NCBI RefSeq assembly: GCF_002310815.1 | Contig: NZ_CP011032.1 | Coordinates: forward strand, 536,001-600,000 | DNA length: 64,000 bases | Reading direction: 5' to 3' | Source: Pseudoalteromonas tunicata | GTDB lineage: Bacteria; Pseudomonadota; Gammaproteobacteria; Enterobacterales; Alteromonadaceae | Part shown: piece by piece, positions 55,198-63,660 of the stretch | Layout of the letters: each line of letters begins with the position of its first letter | Numbering within the stretch: position 1 is the first letter of the stretch | Position numbers and translations under genes: made by a program | The notes under the pieces: model-generated | Told to the model about the DNA's origin: nothing | What the model saw: the letters and a program-made list of their open reading frames with translations, nothing else | Database searches by the model: none

Positions 55198-55876
55198 AAA
55201 TGGTTTCACATTGATAGAGTTGTTAATAACAACCACTATTTTAAGTCTTTTGCTATTTTTAGGATCATTCAGTTATCAATTACTTGCTAATCGATGGGAT
55301 AAACAGCTAGGTACTTTCGATCGTACTTTAGAGTTAACTAGAAATATAGAGTTACTCGAAAATGTTATATCAGGGATCGAACCTGCTGTAATTAACGATG
55401 AAAAACAGGGCACAGTTAATTATGGCTTTTTTTTTATTGGTACTGAAAGTCGTTTACTCTCAATTACTGAAAAAGGTTTGTTTTCTAAAAAATACCCCGA
55501 AATTTTTTTATTGTCACTCGAAAGTGCTGAAAATGAAACGTTCAATCTAGTCTATCAAAGCGTAAGTACCGAAAATGTATTGCTTTTATCTGCACAGCAA
55601 GAAATCGTTTTTGATCATCGCTATTTACTGCTCGGCAATATTAAAAGTTTCAAACTCAGTTATTTAGGTTGGGATAACATCATTGCAAAATCAGAAAGTA
55701 GTCAAACAGGTGTATTGTCAACGTGGAGAGATGACTTTTCGGGACTAGACTCTCAAGCATTGCCAAATGAAATAGAGGTTTTTATCGATAGTGAGCGCTT
55801 CTCCTTTTCATTTTCTTCAGACATTGAAAAGAACTCATTACGTTATTTAACACCTTACTTAGAAGGTTCCCAATGA
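55190..55876 (+). CDS. gspJ: Minor pseudopilin, GspJ-like
   Basis: 228 residues from the ATG at 55190, which overlaps the end of gspI; the frame open from 55127 lies inside gspI and would bury the cleavage site. Prepilin motif NG/FTLIELLITTTILSLLLF, then a larger globular domain (LELTRNIELLENVISGI and FKLSYLGWDN) that fits GspJ in size and in the GspI-J-K order. Stop overlaps gspK by four bases. Confidence 0.78.
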   Translation: MNKNGFTLIELLITTTILSLLLFLGSFSYQLLANRWDKQLGTFDRTLELTRNIELLENVISGIEPAVINDEKQGTVNYGFFFIGTESRLLSITEKGLFSKKYPEIFLLSLESAENETFNLVYQSVSTENVLLLSAQQEIVFDHRYLLLGNIKSFKLSYLGWDNIIAKSESSQTGVLSTWRDDFSGLDSQALPNEIEVFIDSERFSFSFSSDIEKNSLRYLTPYLEGSQ

Positions 55877-56766
55877 TTTACAGAAAAGGGATAGCCTTAA
55901 TTCAGGTATTAATTATAACTGCTATTTTGAGTGTTTTTGCGCTTTATTTGAATCAAACAGCTAAACAGCAAATTCATTTGGCAAGTTTGGCTCAAAAGAG
56001 AGCTGAAGCTGAAGCATTATTGTATTCAGCCCACTCAAAGTTATTATTTGAATTACTTACCACGGATAAGCTGCTGTATAACTCAGAGCAACCAATAGAC
56101 ACTTCTTCAAACAAGGCGAGCCATAGATGGAACTTTCATGGTCAGCCTTTTAATATAAATGATTTTGTGACTATAAAAATTCAGGATCAAGCTGGCTTGT
56201 TAAATCTCCATAAACCCAATATTGATTTACTCGAACAGTTTTTGATTAGCAATAATATAGGCTTAACAAGAGCTCGTATCATCATTGATAGTTTGTTAGA
56301 CTGGCAGGATAAAGATAGTATTAGCAGAGAGTTTGGTAGAGATTCAGTAGACTTAAATAGTGTCAGAAATGGACCTCTAAATGATCTAGAAGAGCTAGAA
56401 AAAGTTGTACTTCTGAGTGATGAAGAAAAAAAGCTTTTATTTGATAATACAACAGTCAGTTTTATTGGTCACTTTAATCCTATGAGTGCATCAAAAGAGC
56501 TGATTAAAAGTATTACAAAAAATGTTGGCTCAGAACGAATAATTGAAAGACTTCGAAATGAGAATGCATTATCAAGAGGTAAATTTGAAGATATAACAGG
56601 TATTCATGATAATGATAATACTTGGCTCACTGTCTCAAACACACTAAGAATAACTTATCAAGTTGAATACGATAGCATTAATTTAAAGAAAGAGTTCGTA
56701 ATAAAATTTAAGCCTTATGCTACAGGTAAGGTTTCTCCATATACTATTCTGTCAGAACGAAATTAA
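55873..56766 (+). CDS. gspK: Minor pseudopilin, GspK-like
   Basis: 297 residues. N-terminus KG/IALIQVLIITAILS: position 5 is Gln, not Glu, as is usual for GspK, the tip pseudopilin. The middle carries the helical saposin-like region with the GspK pattern DQAGLLNLH and ARIIIDSLLDWQDKDS. This is the clearest of the minor pseudopilins and fixes the cluster as type II secretion-like rather than type IV pilus. Confidence 0.85.
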   Translation: MIYRKGIALIQVLIITAILSVFALYLNQTAKQQIHLASLAQKRAEAEALLYSAHSKLLFELLTTDKLLYNSEQPIDTSSNKASHRWNFHGQPFNINDFVTIKIQDQAGLLNLHKPNIDLLEQFLISNNIGLTRARIIIDSLLDWQDKDSISREFGRDSVDLNSVRNGPLNDLEELEKVVLLSDEEKKLLFDNTTVSFIGHFNPMSASKELIKSITKNVGSERIIERLRNENALSRGKFEDITGIHDNDNTWLTVSNTLRITYQVEYDSINLKKEFVIKFKPYATGKVSPYTILSERN

Positions 56767-56771
56767 ATAGC

Positions 56772-57896
56772 ATGCAACAAAATTTAAGTGTTTTAAAAAA
56801 AATAAAAAATTATATATTTAGCTTTTTTTTATCAAAAGTTGGCTATTACAATGGAACGTTATACCAGATTAATTATATTAAAAAAAAGCTTGAGGTAGTT
56901 GATGATTTCACTCCCATCTTTCTAATTGTTGCTAATGAATATTATCATGAGGAATCAATAAAGCTTCCTGTAGCAGAATCATCTGAAATCGCAAAACTGA
57001 TCAAATTAGAAAAAAATGACACTAATGCGCTTCTTATTGCGAGTAAATTACCTGATGCGACATTTGTTAATAAGTGGTCTTTTTCTTTTATACCTGTAAA
57101 GTCTTTATTTTATATCCCTGAGTCTTTTGTCTTTGCGAAGTTAGTTTCAAATAATCATATTATAAAGATAGTGAGTGGCCCTGAACGTGATTTTTTTGTT
57201 ACCCGCTTGCGAAATAATATTATTACAAGTGCTAGAAAGCACGGTTGGATTGATAGCTTTGAACGATTTTCTATGTCCATCGGGGTGATAAACCAAAGAA
57301 CTGAAGATATAACCGCTGAAAATTTAGCTGTACCTTTAATTTCAGGTATCAAAGGAATAAAATTTTTAGAGCTATTTCCATTTTTAAAAATTAATCGAAA
57401 TATTGATTTTTTATCTGTAATTAAAAATTTATTATTACCAGGTTTCTTACTATTTACATGCTTTTTAATGATCAGTTCATTGTTAATTTTTTCTCGTGGT
57501 ATTTATTTAGAACAGCAAGTTAATCAAATGAAGAATGAATTAAGTTACATGCTTGTCAATAATGATGAATTTGAAATAGAACGAACAAAGTATGAATCGC
57601 TATATTCTATTTTTAGTAATAAAAATAATCATTTAGCTTTGTATATTACGCTTGCTCCTGTTTTTGATATCGCCACTCTAAGCAGTGTACGTTTTGAACT
57701 TGGCCGATATATAATTCAAGGTGAAACCGAGCAAGCTTCAGACTTATTAGAGCTTATTTCAAGTCAAGTAAATGTTGTTAATGCAAAATTTGATTTACCA
57801 GTAACTAAAAATGGAGCTCGAGAGCGCTTTACAATGAGTTTTTTGGTAAATCCAAATCAAATAAAAATCCCTTTGGTTGAAAGTAAAAATGAGTGA
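56772..57896 (+). CDS. gspL: Assembly-platform protein, GspL-like
   Basis: 374 residues. A cytoplasmic part of about 220 residues, weakly similar to the actin-like domain of GspL, one membrane helix at about 222-247 and a periplasmic ferredoxin-like part (about 290-365; VRFELGRYIIQGETEQASDLLELI). The N-terminal half is divergent and very AT-rich in DNA. Assigned by order, topology and the downstream GspM-like partner. Confidence 0.7.
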   Translation: MQQNLSVLKKIKNYIFSFFLSKVGYYNGTLYQINYIKKKLEVVDDFTPIFLIVANEYYHEESIKLPVAESSEIAKLIKLEKNDTNALLIASKLPDATFVNKWSFSFIPVKSLFYIPESFVFAKLVSNNHIIKIVSGPERDFFVTRLRNNIITSARKHGWIDSFERFSMSIGVINQRTEDITAENLAVPLISGIKGIKFLELFPFLKINRNIDFLSVIKNLLLPGFLLFTCFLMISSLLIFSRGIYLEQQVNQMKNELSYMLVNNDEFEIERTKYESLYSIFSNKNNHLALYITLAPVFDIATLSSVRFELGRYIIQGETEQASDLLELISSQVNVVNAKFDLPVTKNGARERFTMSFLVNPNQIKIPLVESKNE

Positions 57897-58449
57897 ACTT
57901 AAAAAGCATGCGCCCTTATTAGCAATAGCTTTATTTTTGGTAATTCTTAAATTTTTTTTCGTACCTGTATTTGAGTGGCAGGAACGAGAGTTAAGTGAGC
58001 AAAAGCTCACATTGAGAAAAATTGAAAAATCAAATTCTCTATTAGAAAATAAAGAGCAATTGATTGAATTAAAAGGAAAGCTTCAGGCTGAGCTAAGTGA
58101 AATATCAACTTTTTTCTACCCTTATATGGAAGAGAGTAGATTTAAGTTAGAGCAACAAAAAATAATAGAAGCTCAATTAAATCAATATCAATTAACAAGT
58201 AAGCGATTGGGTTGGTTGGTCAATTATGAAGAGACAAATCCTGCAATAATAAAATTAGACCTTGAATATAGTTTTGAAGGTGAGGGTAGTCAGGTATTTA
58301 GTTATTTATTGCAATTAAGTGCCGATCCTAAAGTACATGTGATTAGTAAATTAAATCTAGGATTTAGAGGGCAAAGGCCAGGGAACTTAGGGATAGTTAC
58401 GGTATTCATGGCAAAAAGTTATTACATGCATAATGATAAAGGTCAGTAG
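57889..58449 (+). CDS. gspM: Assembly-platform protein, GspM/PilO-like
   Basis: 186 residues from ATG 57889, which overlaps the gspL stop. A short cytoplasmic N-terminus, one membrane helix at about 10-28, a coiled coil and a periplasmic ferredoxin-like domain (KLDLEYSFEGEGSQVFSYLLQL). In PilO/GspM fashion it probably pairs with the GspL-like protein. Confidence 0.7.
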   Translation: MSELKKHAPLLAIALFLVILKFFFVPVFEWQERELSEQKLTLRKIEKSNSLLENKEQLIELKGKLQAELSEISTFFYPYMEESRFKLEQQKIIEAQLNQYQLTSKRLGWLVNYEETNPAIIKLDLEYSFEGEGSQVFSYLLQLSADPKVHVISKLNLGFRGQRPGNLGIVTVFMAKSYYMHNDKGQ

Positions 58450-59028
58450 ATGAATTTACAGTCAGTAGTGTGTTATATGAAAAGACTAGATGTTAAATTT
58501 AGTTTGTTTATTGCTATTATTTATTGTTCTTATTACTCATTAACTGTTTTTAACTTTCAGGGGAATATAAACTCCCAGCAGAGCGAGGTTGTTGAAATTG
58601 TCGATTTTGTCGACGATACAATCTCAGCTGAAAGTGCAAAAAGCCTAGTCAAACTTTACGAGCGTTTTGTTGTAAAAGATGAGTTAGACCCAATCGTTGA
58701 CACCGTAGTTAAAAAGCTAACCCTTGAAGAGCAGTTGAAGCAATCTGGCGATTTAAATGAGCTCTTTATTGATGATTACAAATTGACACTAAAAGCTGTT
58801 ATTCGAGATAATTTTACAAAGCTTACTTATGCTTTAGTTTTAGTTGATAATATGCAAACCGGTATTTCTGAATTGAAACGAGTTGATGAATCATCAGATT
58901 TATATGGGTACAGAGTTTCAATTATTAGTAATAAATCAATTAAGTTAGATATTGACAGATCGGGTTCTCTCCAAAGTATAAATCTAACAATGTTTAAAAA
59001 TTTAAAGCCATTAGATACAGAATTATGA
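58450..59028 (+). CDS. GspC/XpsN-like secretin-docking protein
   Basis: 192 residues: one membrane helix at about 17-35, an acidic linker and a homology-region-like beta domain (LTLKAVIRDNFTKLTYALVLVDNM, YGYRVSIISNKSIKLDI; read in parts) similar to the HR domain of GspC and to PilP. There is no PDZ or coiled-coil C-terminus. Position immediately before gspD matches xpsN of the Xanthomonas Xps system, where a GspC-like protein stands at that place. It probably contacts the secretin N0 domain. Confidence 0.68.
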   Translation: MNLQSVVCYMKRLDVKFSLFIAIIYCSYYSLTVFNFQGNINSQQSEVVEIVDFVDDTISAESAKSLVKLYERFVVKDELDPIVDTVVKKLTLEEQLKQSGDLNELFIDDYKLTLKAVIRDNFTKLTYALVLVDNMQTGISELKRVDESSDLYGYRVSIISNKSIKLDIDRSGSLQSINLTMFKNLKPLDTEL

Positions 59029-59039
59029 AAGGCGTTTTA

Positions 59040-61082
59040 ATGAATAAAATTAATGCTATCTCAATTACTATTGTTGGGTTGTTTGTATTAAATGGTTGTA
59101 GTGCAACGCAGAATAAATCTTTTTCACCGCAGCCATCTTATTTACATTCAAATATATCTGTTGTCGCCGATGGCGATGAGGCAGCTGTAAATGAAAAAAA
59201 TGAAGCATCCCAAAATAACGAACCAGATAAAAAAGTAGAGTATTTAACTCCTTTTCAAGTCATACAGCAGCAGGCACAAATAACCAATGACGTTATAGAC
59301 CGTTTTAGTGAACAAAAAACGATCGAAATGAGTGCAGAAACGCTGCCATTACAAGACTTTTTACATTTAGTTTTAGGTGAAAGATTAAAAGTAAGCTACG
59401 TCTTATCTGATGAAATAAAGGCAGATAGCCAATCGGTTACATTAAATATTCAAAATGCAGTCACTGAGCGTAAGTTGTTTCTTTTAACCGAAGAACTGAT
59501 AGATGAGCGTGGTTATACCATTCGATTTAATGATAATATTTTTTATGTCCATAAAAAAAATTCAGAGCAAGGCCAAACAGATTTAACTTATGGCTATGGT
59601 AAAAGTATCAACGATGTGCCACAAACAAGTGGTGATATTGTGCAAATGGTACCGTTTGAATATGGCATGCAACTCTCGATGTCAAATACTTTACGGCAAA
59701 TGATTGGTGTTAAATCAACGTCAGATCCTGCTCGTAATACCATTAATATCTTTGGTAAGCGACAAGATATTTTAAGGGCCCTAGAATTAATTGATATTTT
59801 TGACCGACCCGCAATTGCTAATAGACATATTGGAGTTTACAAATCCACCTTTGTTAATGGTACTGAATTATTAACCAAGTTAAAGGAACTGTTGACCCAA
59901 GAAGGGATTAAATTAGGCGATGGAATTGATACCAGCAGTACAATTACCGTCGTCAACATGGAAAAGCAAAATCGTTTAATCTTTTTTGCGGTTAAACAAG
60001 ATGTAATTGAGCGAGCAATTTTTTGGGCAAATCAAATAGATAAGCCAATTGATACAGCTGAGAAGCAATACTTTATTTACCAGCCGCAATATTCAAGAGC
60101 TGTTGATATGGGCGAAAGTTTAGAAGCGTTAATTGGTGAGGTAAGCTCATTAACAACAAGTACCTCGGCAGCTCAAGAAAATAGCAGAAAGCGTGGCGCA
60201 GTAACCGCAAGCTCAGAAGATTTAAAGATGGTAATTGATGAGCGTTCAAATTCGGTTATTTTTTTTACTACGGGTGAAAAGTACCAGCAAATTTTACCGC
60301 TTGTTAAACGGTTAGATATTTTGCCTAAACAAATTATGCTCGAAGTCATTATAGCTGAGGTGTCTTTAACTAATGAGTTTAAACAAGGCGTCGAATTTGC
60401 TTTCAAAAATGGAAATTATGGAACATCAACCGAAAAAGCATTTATGGGTGACGGTTTTGGTGGCTTATCTTATTTGCTGCAAGGAACACAAGGTAAACTG
60501 ATTGTTAATTTGTTACAAACTAACTCATTGGTTAATATTTTGTCACGCCCATCGTTAGTTGTTCGTGATGGTGTTAATGCAACCATTAATGTTGGAACTG
60601 ATATTCCAATTGTGGGAGAAACCGCATCTGACCCAATCAATGGTGACAGACAAACCACAAAAATTGAATACCGTAAAACAGGGGTTGAACTCGCGGTTAC
60701 GCCAACTGTCAATGCTCAAGGCATTGTCTTGATGGAAATAAAACAGAAAATATCTAATCAGGTTGAGTCGGGCTCTACCGTTTCGGGTAATCCTAGTGTA
60801 TTTGAGCGTACAATTAATACCGAAGTCGTGGCTGAAAGTGGCCAAACAATTATTTTAGGTGGTTTAATTAGCGAAAATAAAAGTACAAAAGCATCTCGTG
60901 TTCCCTTCTTTTCAGGTATCCCTATTTTAGGCAATTTATTTCGCGCCGACACTGAAAGTGGTGATAAAACTGAGTTGGTTATCTTAGTGACACCTAGAGT
61001 AATTGAGTCATCGAGTGAATGGGATGATGTTAAAAAACTGTTTGATAATGCGTTTGAAAATTTAAAGCTACCGCAAAAATAG
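59040..61082 (+). CDS. gspD: Type II secretion-like secretin GspD, lipoprotein form
   Basis: Outer-membrane secretin pore, 680 residues. A lipoprotein signal (LNGCSAT) replaces the usual Sec signal. N0 (about 95-165), N1-N3 domains (from about 205; NTLRQMIGVKSTSDPARN, then GVYKSTFVNGTELL) and a complete secretin core with VPFFSGIPILGNLF and ELVILVTPRVIE. ATG 59040 has AAAGG seven bases upstream; ATG 59025 overlaps the preceding stop and is possible. Self-lipidated secretins do not always need a pilotin; that is family knowledge, and whether it applies here is inference. Confidence 0.93.
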   Translation: MNKINAISITIVGLFVLNGCSATQNKSFSPQPSYLHSNISVVADGDEAAVNEKNEASQNNEPDKKVEYLTPFQVIQQQAQITNDVIDRFSEQKTIEMSAETLPLQDFLHLVLGERLKVSYVLSDEIKADSQSVTLNIQNAVTERKLFLLTEELIDERGYTIRFNDNIFYVHKKNSEQGQTDLTYGYGKSINDVPQTSGDIVQMVPFEYGMQLSMSNTLRQMIGVKSTSDPARNTINIFGKRQDILRALELIDIFDRPAIANRHIGVYKSTFVNGTELLTKLKELLTQEGIKLGDGIDTSSTITVVNMEKQNRLIFFAVKQDVIERAIFWANQIDKPIDTAEKQYFIYQPQYSRAVDMGESLEALIGEVSSLTTSTSAAQENSRKRGAVTASSEDLKMVIDERSNSVIFFTTGEKYQQILPLVKRLDILPKQIMLEVIIAEVSLTNEFKQGVEFAFKNGNYGTSTEKAFMGDGFGGLSYLLQGTQGKLIVNLLQTNSLVNILSRPSLVVRDGVNATINVGTDIPIVGETASDPINGDRQTTKIEYRKTGVELAVTPTVNAQGIVLMEIKQKISNQVESGSTVSGNPSVFERTINTEVVAESGQTIILGGLISENKSTKASRVPFFSGIPILGNLFRADTESGDKTELVILVTPRVIESSSEWDDVKKLFDNAFENLKLPQK

Positions 61083-61180
61083 TAATGTAAACAAGTGTAA
61101 AACGGTGAGAGTTAGCATTAAAGGTTTAGTTAACCGCAGTTATGGATAAAAGATTTACCAACAAATAAAAGTAAATAAAT

Positions 61181-61213
61181 ACCTAGGTTATTATCTCTAG
61201 CCATAGGTTTTTA
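61181..61213 (+). terminator. Probable terminator of the type II secretion-like operon
   Basis: ACCTAGGTTA (61181-61190) pairs with TAGCC-A-TAGGT (61198-61208) through ten pairs and one bulged A, loop of 7, followed by TTTTTAAA. It means the downstream surface-protein gene is transcribed separately. Confidence 0.55.
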
Positions 61214-61234
61214 AAGGTAATAAGGCGGATTTTT

Positions 61235-61269
61235 ACGTTAATGGCTCGTTAATTCAACGCCATTAACGT
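61235..61269. repeat. 11-bp perfect inverted repeat upstream of the surface-protein gene
   Basis: ACGTTAATGGC (61235-61245) and GCCATTAACGT (61259-61269) with a 13-base loop; no T tract on either strand. Possibly a protein-binding site. A related ACGTTAA...TTAACGT repeat occurs at 63791-63814 on the other side of the gene. Confidence 0.6.
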
Positions 61270-61308
61270 TGAAAACAGCAGCCTAAAATAGATTTATTAT
61301 TCTGTTTC

Positions 61309-61328
61309 GAGCTTAAGTGAGCTTAAGT
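61309..61328 (+). repeat. Tandem 10-bp repeat
   Basis: GAGCTTAAGT occurs twice head to tail. Each copy contains the palindrome CTTAAG. Confidence 0.7.
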
Positions 61329-61733
61329 TAAGTTTAACTAATAGTATACGTAAGGTTTTGATTAACGGGTGGTTAGCTAGTTCAAACTGTGAGGTGATGA
61401 GGTATTGCTTTTGATTAGCTAATCTCGATGAAGAGTATAAGCTAAGCCTCAGTATGATATTTAGACTCTTGGTTAATAAATCTCTAGCAGTAATAGTGAG
61501 AATAAAGTATTAAGCGACTGGTCAATTATGCGAAAATGTAACAATAAAGTTATTGATTATTCGTTGATAAGTTGAAAAAAGTTGAGTAGACTCGGTGTTC
61601 GTTATAGCTTATTTTTAAATTTATTCTAAACTGAATACCCTGTAACGAATGTATTGGCGCAGTAAAACACGATAAAAGCAGAACGCTTCGTATTTTATTA
61701 CGCTAATATGATTAAATTCAGTAAGGTAAAATG

Positions 61734-61763
61734 TTGACAGTTTGTTGTCGGCAGGCTTAAACT
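61734..61763 (+). promoter_or_regulatory. Strong-looking promoter of the surface-protein gene
   Basis: A consensus -35 TTGACA (61734-61739) is followed by TAAACT (61758-61763) with an 18-bp spacer (TTAAAC with 17 bp is the alternative). The predicted leader is about 105 nt. Confidence 0.6.
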
Positions 61764-61781
61764 TGCTGCGTTTGGTTGTTG

Positions 61782-61799
61782 CTTAGGTGACGGCCTAAG
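61782..61799 (+). ncRNA. 5' leader hairpin of the surface-protein mRNA
   Basis: CTTAGG (61782-61787) pairs with CCTAAG (61794-61799) soon after the predicted transcription start. Long structured leaders that raise mRNA lifetime are known for several S-layer genes; that role here is inference. Confidence 0.5.
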
Positions 61800-61874
61800 T
61801 ACAATAAAAAAAGTATGTGAAATAATAGACTAATACTATTGTTTCAGTTTCATGAAACTTGGAGAATGGAAATT

Positions 61875-63605
61875 ATGTTCAAGAAAACTCTACTAGCACT
61901 AGCAATTACTGGTGTTTCTGTAGCAGCTAATGCAGCTGTGGTAAAAACAAGCGTAACAGCAACTACTGCTGTTTTACAACAAACAGCAATTGGTACTGCT
62001 AAAGCTCACGCTAAAGGTACTGCTCTAGGTGCTTCTGGTGTGTTCGGTACAGCTGCAGATGCAACAAATTCAGCTAACTGTAAAGCATTAGCTGCTTTTT
62101 ATGGTGTTTCATTAACTAAAGCTGATGGTACAGCTGCTCACGCTGTTGCTGCTGATGGTTCAGGTGGCGACGTAGCTACTTTTGCTGATGGTTCAGGTCG
62201 TGAATTAACAACAGTACACACTACAGCTGCTAATGCTTGTCTTGCAACTGTTAAACCAGTTCTTTCTACTACCGCTGCTAAAGATGGTCTTGAGTACACT
62301 CAAGCTACAGCACTTGAAATTAAACCAGTTATTGTTGCTGGTATCGGTGGTTACAAAGCTGAAGATACGTTAACGTTCCAATTCTCTGGCGCTAAATTAG
62401 ATTTAACTAAAACAACTGCTCCATCTATTACTGTTGCAGCAGCTGGTCAAGCTGGTGCTGGTGTGACATTTGATATCCTTGATATCACTGATTCACAAAT
62501 TCGTTTCACCGTTAAAGCAACTACTCCAGCGAATGATTTTGTTCGTGGTAACGGTATTTTAGAATTAAGCAACATCTTCCTAGATTCTACAGGTCTTGCT
62601 GCTACTACTTCTGTAATGGTTAATTCTTTTGGTACTAATACATCAGGTACTAAATTTGATGAATCAACAGCTGCAACGATTGTATCTTTACTTCCACAAT
62701 ACACTACAGAAGTAACTACGTTACTTGATGCAGATATCGATGTAGGTAAAGATCGTCAACAATTTGCTAACAACTTAACAGCTGATGTTTTAGCTGTTAA
62801 ACACACTAAAAACCCAACATCTGCTAACGTATTAGTTCCTGCTAATACAACTTATGTTGTTACTGGTGATTTCTCTTGGGCTTATGCGCCAAGCGTAGAT
62901 ACAAACAAAGATGGCAAATTATCTTCAGCTGAGTTAATGGCTGCGAATGTTGCTGTTTTAGCTGGTGGTGATGATACAGTTAAGTCTTTAGCTCTTAATG
63001 CTACAAACACTGAATTAACAATTGTTACTAATATTGTTGGTGCTGCATTAGATGCAACTAACACTATTACATTCAATGTTCCAGGCTATGATTCAGGTAA
63101 AGGCACTAACCCAATGATTTCTGTTCAAGATTTCACGGTTAAAGTTGATACTATGTCTGATAAATCAGTTGGTAGCAAAGCTGTAAACATGCCATCACTT
63201 GCTAAAACAGCAGCTGGTACATGGAAATTAAATGGTTCTGTTGTTGTTGTTCCTTATGTTCCATTTGGTCCAGCTACACAACCAATTTTACGCCACACTA
63301 ATGCTGGTACACAAACTGGTGATATCACAGTTCGTTACATGGTTGAAGGTGTTCACACTGCATGGCAATCACTTGCAGCAGCTGGCATCAAAGATGCAAA
63401 ACCTGGCGTACGTGATATGTTAGGCCTAGTAACTGACGCACTTAAAGGTGAAGGTTATGACTCTACAACTACTGGCTTCAAAGTAGCTTTAGAAGTTGTA
63501 ACTAACGTTCCTTCAAAAGACGTGTTCGTATACGGCGGCGCTAAAATCACTGCTGAAGGTCAAGATCGTATCCATTTAGGTACTTTCAAAACTAACGTAA
63601 ACTAA
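61875..63605 (+). CDS. Secreted S-layer-type surface protein (Slr4-like)
   Basis: 576 residues from the ATG at 61875, which follows GGAGAATGGA; the frame open from 61839 is longer but places 12 residues before a clean signal peptide (FKKTLLALAITGVSVAANA). The mature protein is very rich in Ala, Thr, Val, Gly and Asp, with few aromatic residues and two Cys near the N-terminus (NCKAL, ACLAT) that could form a disulfide. A perfect EF-hand loop DTNKDGKLSSAE lies near residue 342, suggesting calcium binding. Codon choice looks like a highly expressed gene (GCT, ACT, GGT, CGT favoured). Composition, size and location fit the Slr4 S-layer family described in Pseudoalteromonas tunicata; this is from recall and unverified. 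Confidence 0.75.
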   Translation: MFKKTLLALAITGVSVAANAAVVKTSVTATTAVLQQTAIGTAKAHAKGTALGASGVFGTAADATNSANCKALAAFYGVSLTKADGTAAHAVAADGSGGDVATFADGSGRELTTVHTTAANACLATVKPVLSTTAAKDGLEYTQATALEIKPVIVAGIGGYKAEDTLTFQFSGAKLDLTKTTAPSITVAAAGQAGAGVTFDILDITDSQIRFTVKATTPANDFVRGNGILELSNIFLDSTGLAATTSVMVNSFGTNTSGTKFDESTAATIVSLLPQYTTEVTTLLDADIDVGKDRQQFANNLTADVLAVKHTKNPTSANVLVPANTTYVVTGDFSWAYAPSVDTNKDGKLSSAELMAANVAVLAGGDDTVKSLALNATNTELTIVTNIVGAALDATNTITFNVPGYDSGKGTNPMISVQDFTVKVDTMSDKSVGSKAVNMPSLAKTAAGTWKLNGSVVVVPYVPFGPATQPILRHTNAGTQTGDITVRYMVEGVHTAWQSLAAAGIKDAKPGVRDMLGLVTDALKGEGYDSTTTGFKVALEVVTNVPSKDVFVYGGAKITAEGQDRIHLGTFKTNVN

Positions 63606-63628
63606 GCAACCGCTAAGTTTAAGTAGTT

Positions 63629-63660
63629 AAAAAGCGAGCTTCGGCTCGCTTTTTTATTTT
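63629..63660 (+). terminator. Strong Rho-independent terminator after the surface-protein gene
   Basis: AAAGCGAGC (63631-63639) pairs with GCTCGCTTT (63644-63652) around a TTCG loop, followed by a long T tract. It resembles the secA terminator in design. Confidence 0.9.

Larger units (their letters stand above)
61083..61733. other. Long non-coding stretch between gspD and the S-layer-type gene
   Basis: About 650 bp without a coding frame longer than a few dozen codons. It contains a terminator after gspD (61181-61213), an 11-bp perfect inverted repeat (61235-61245/61259-61269), a tandem GAGCTTAAGT repeat (61309-61328), and otherwise unremarkable AT-rich sequence. It could hold an sRNA or extra promoters, but nothing specific is recognised. 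Confidence 0.5.

Noticed and set aside
51050..61082. The operon as a type IV pilus or MSHA system
   Set aside because: A GspK-like pseudopilin without Glu5, a GspG-type calcium loop, and a GspC-like gene before the secretin, with no PilT-like ATPase, fit type II secretion better.
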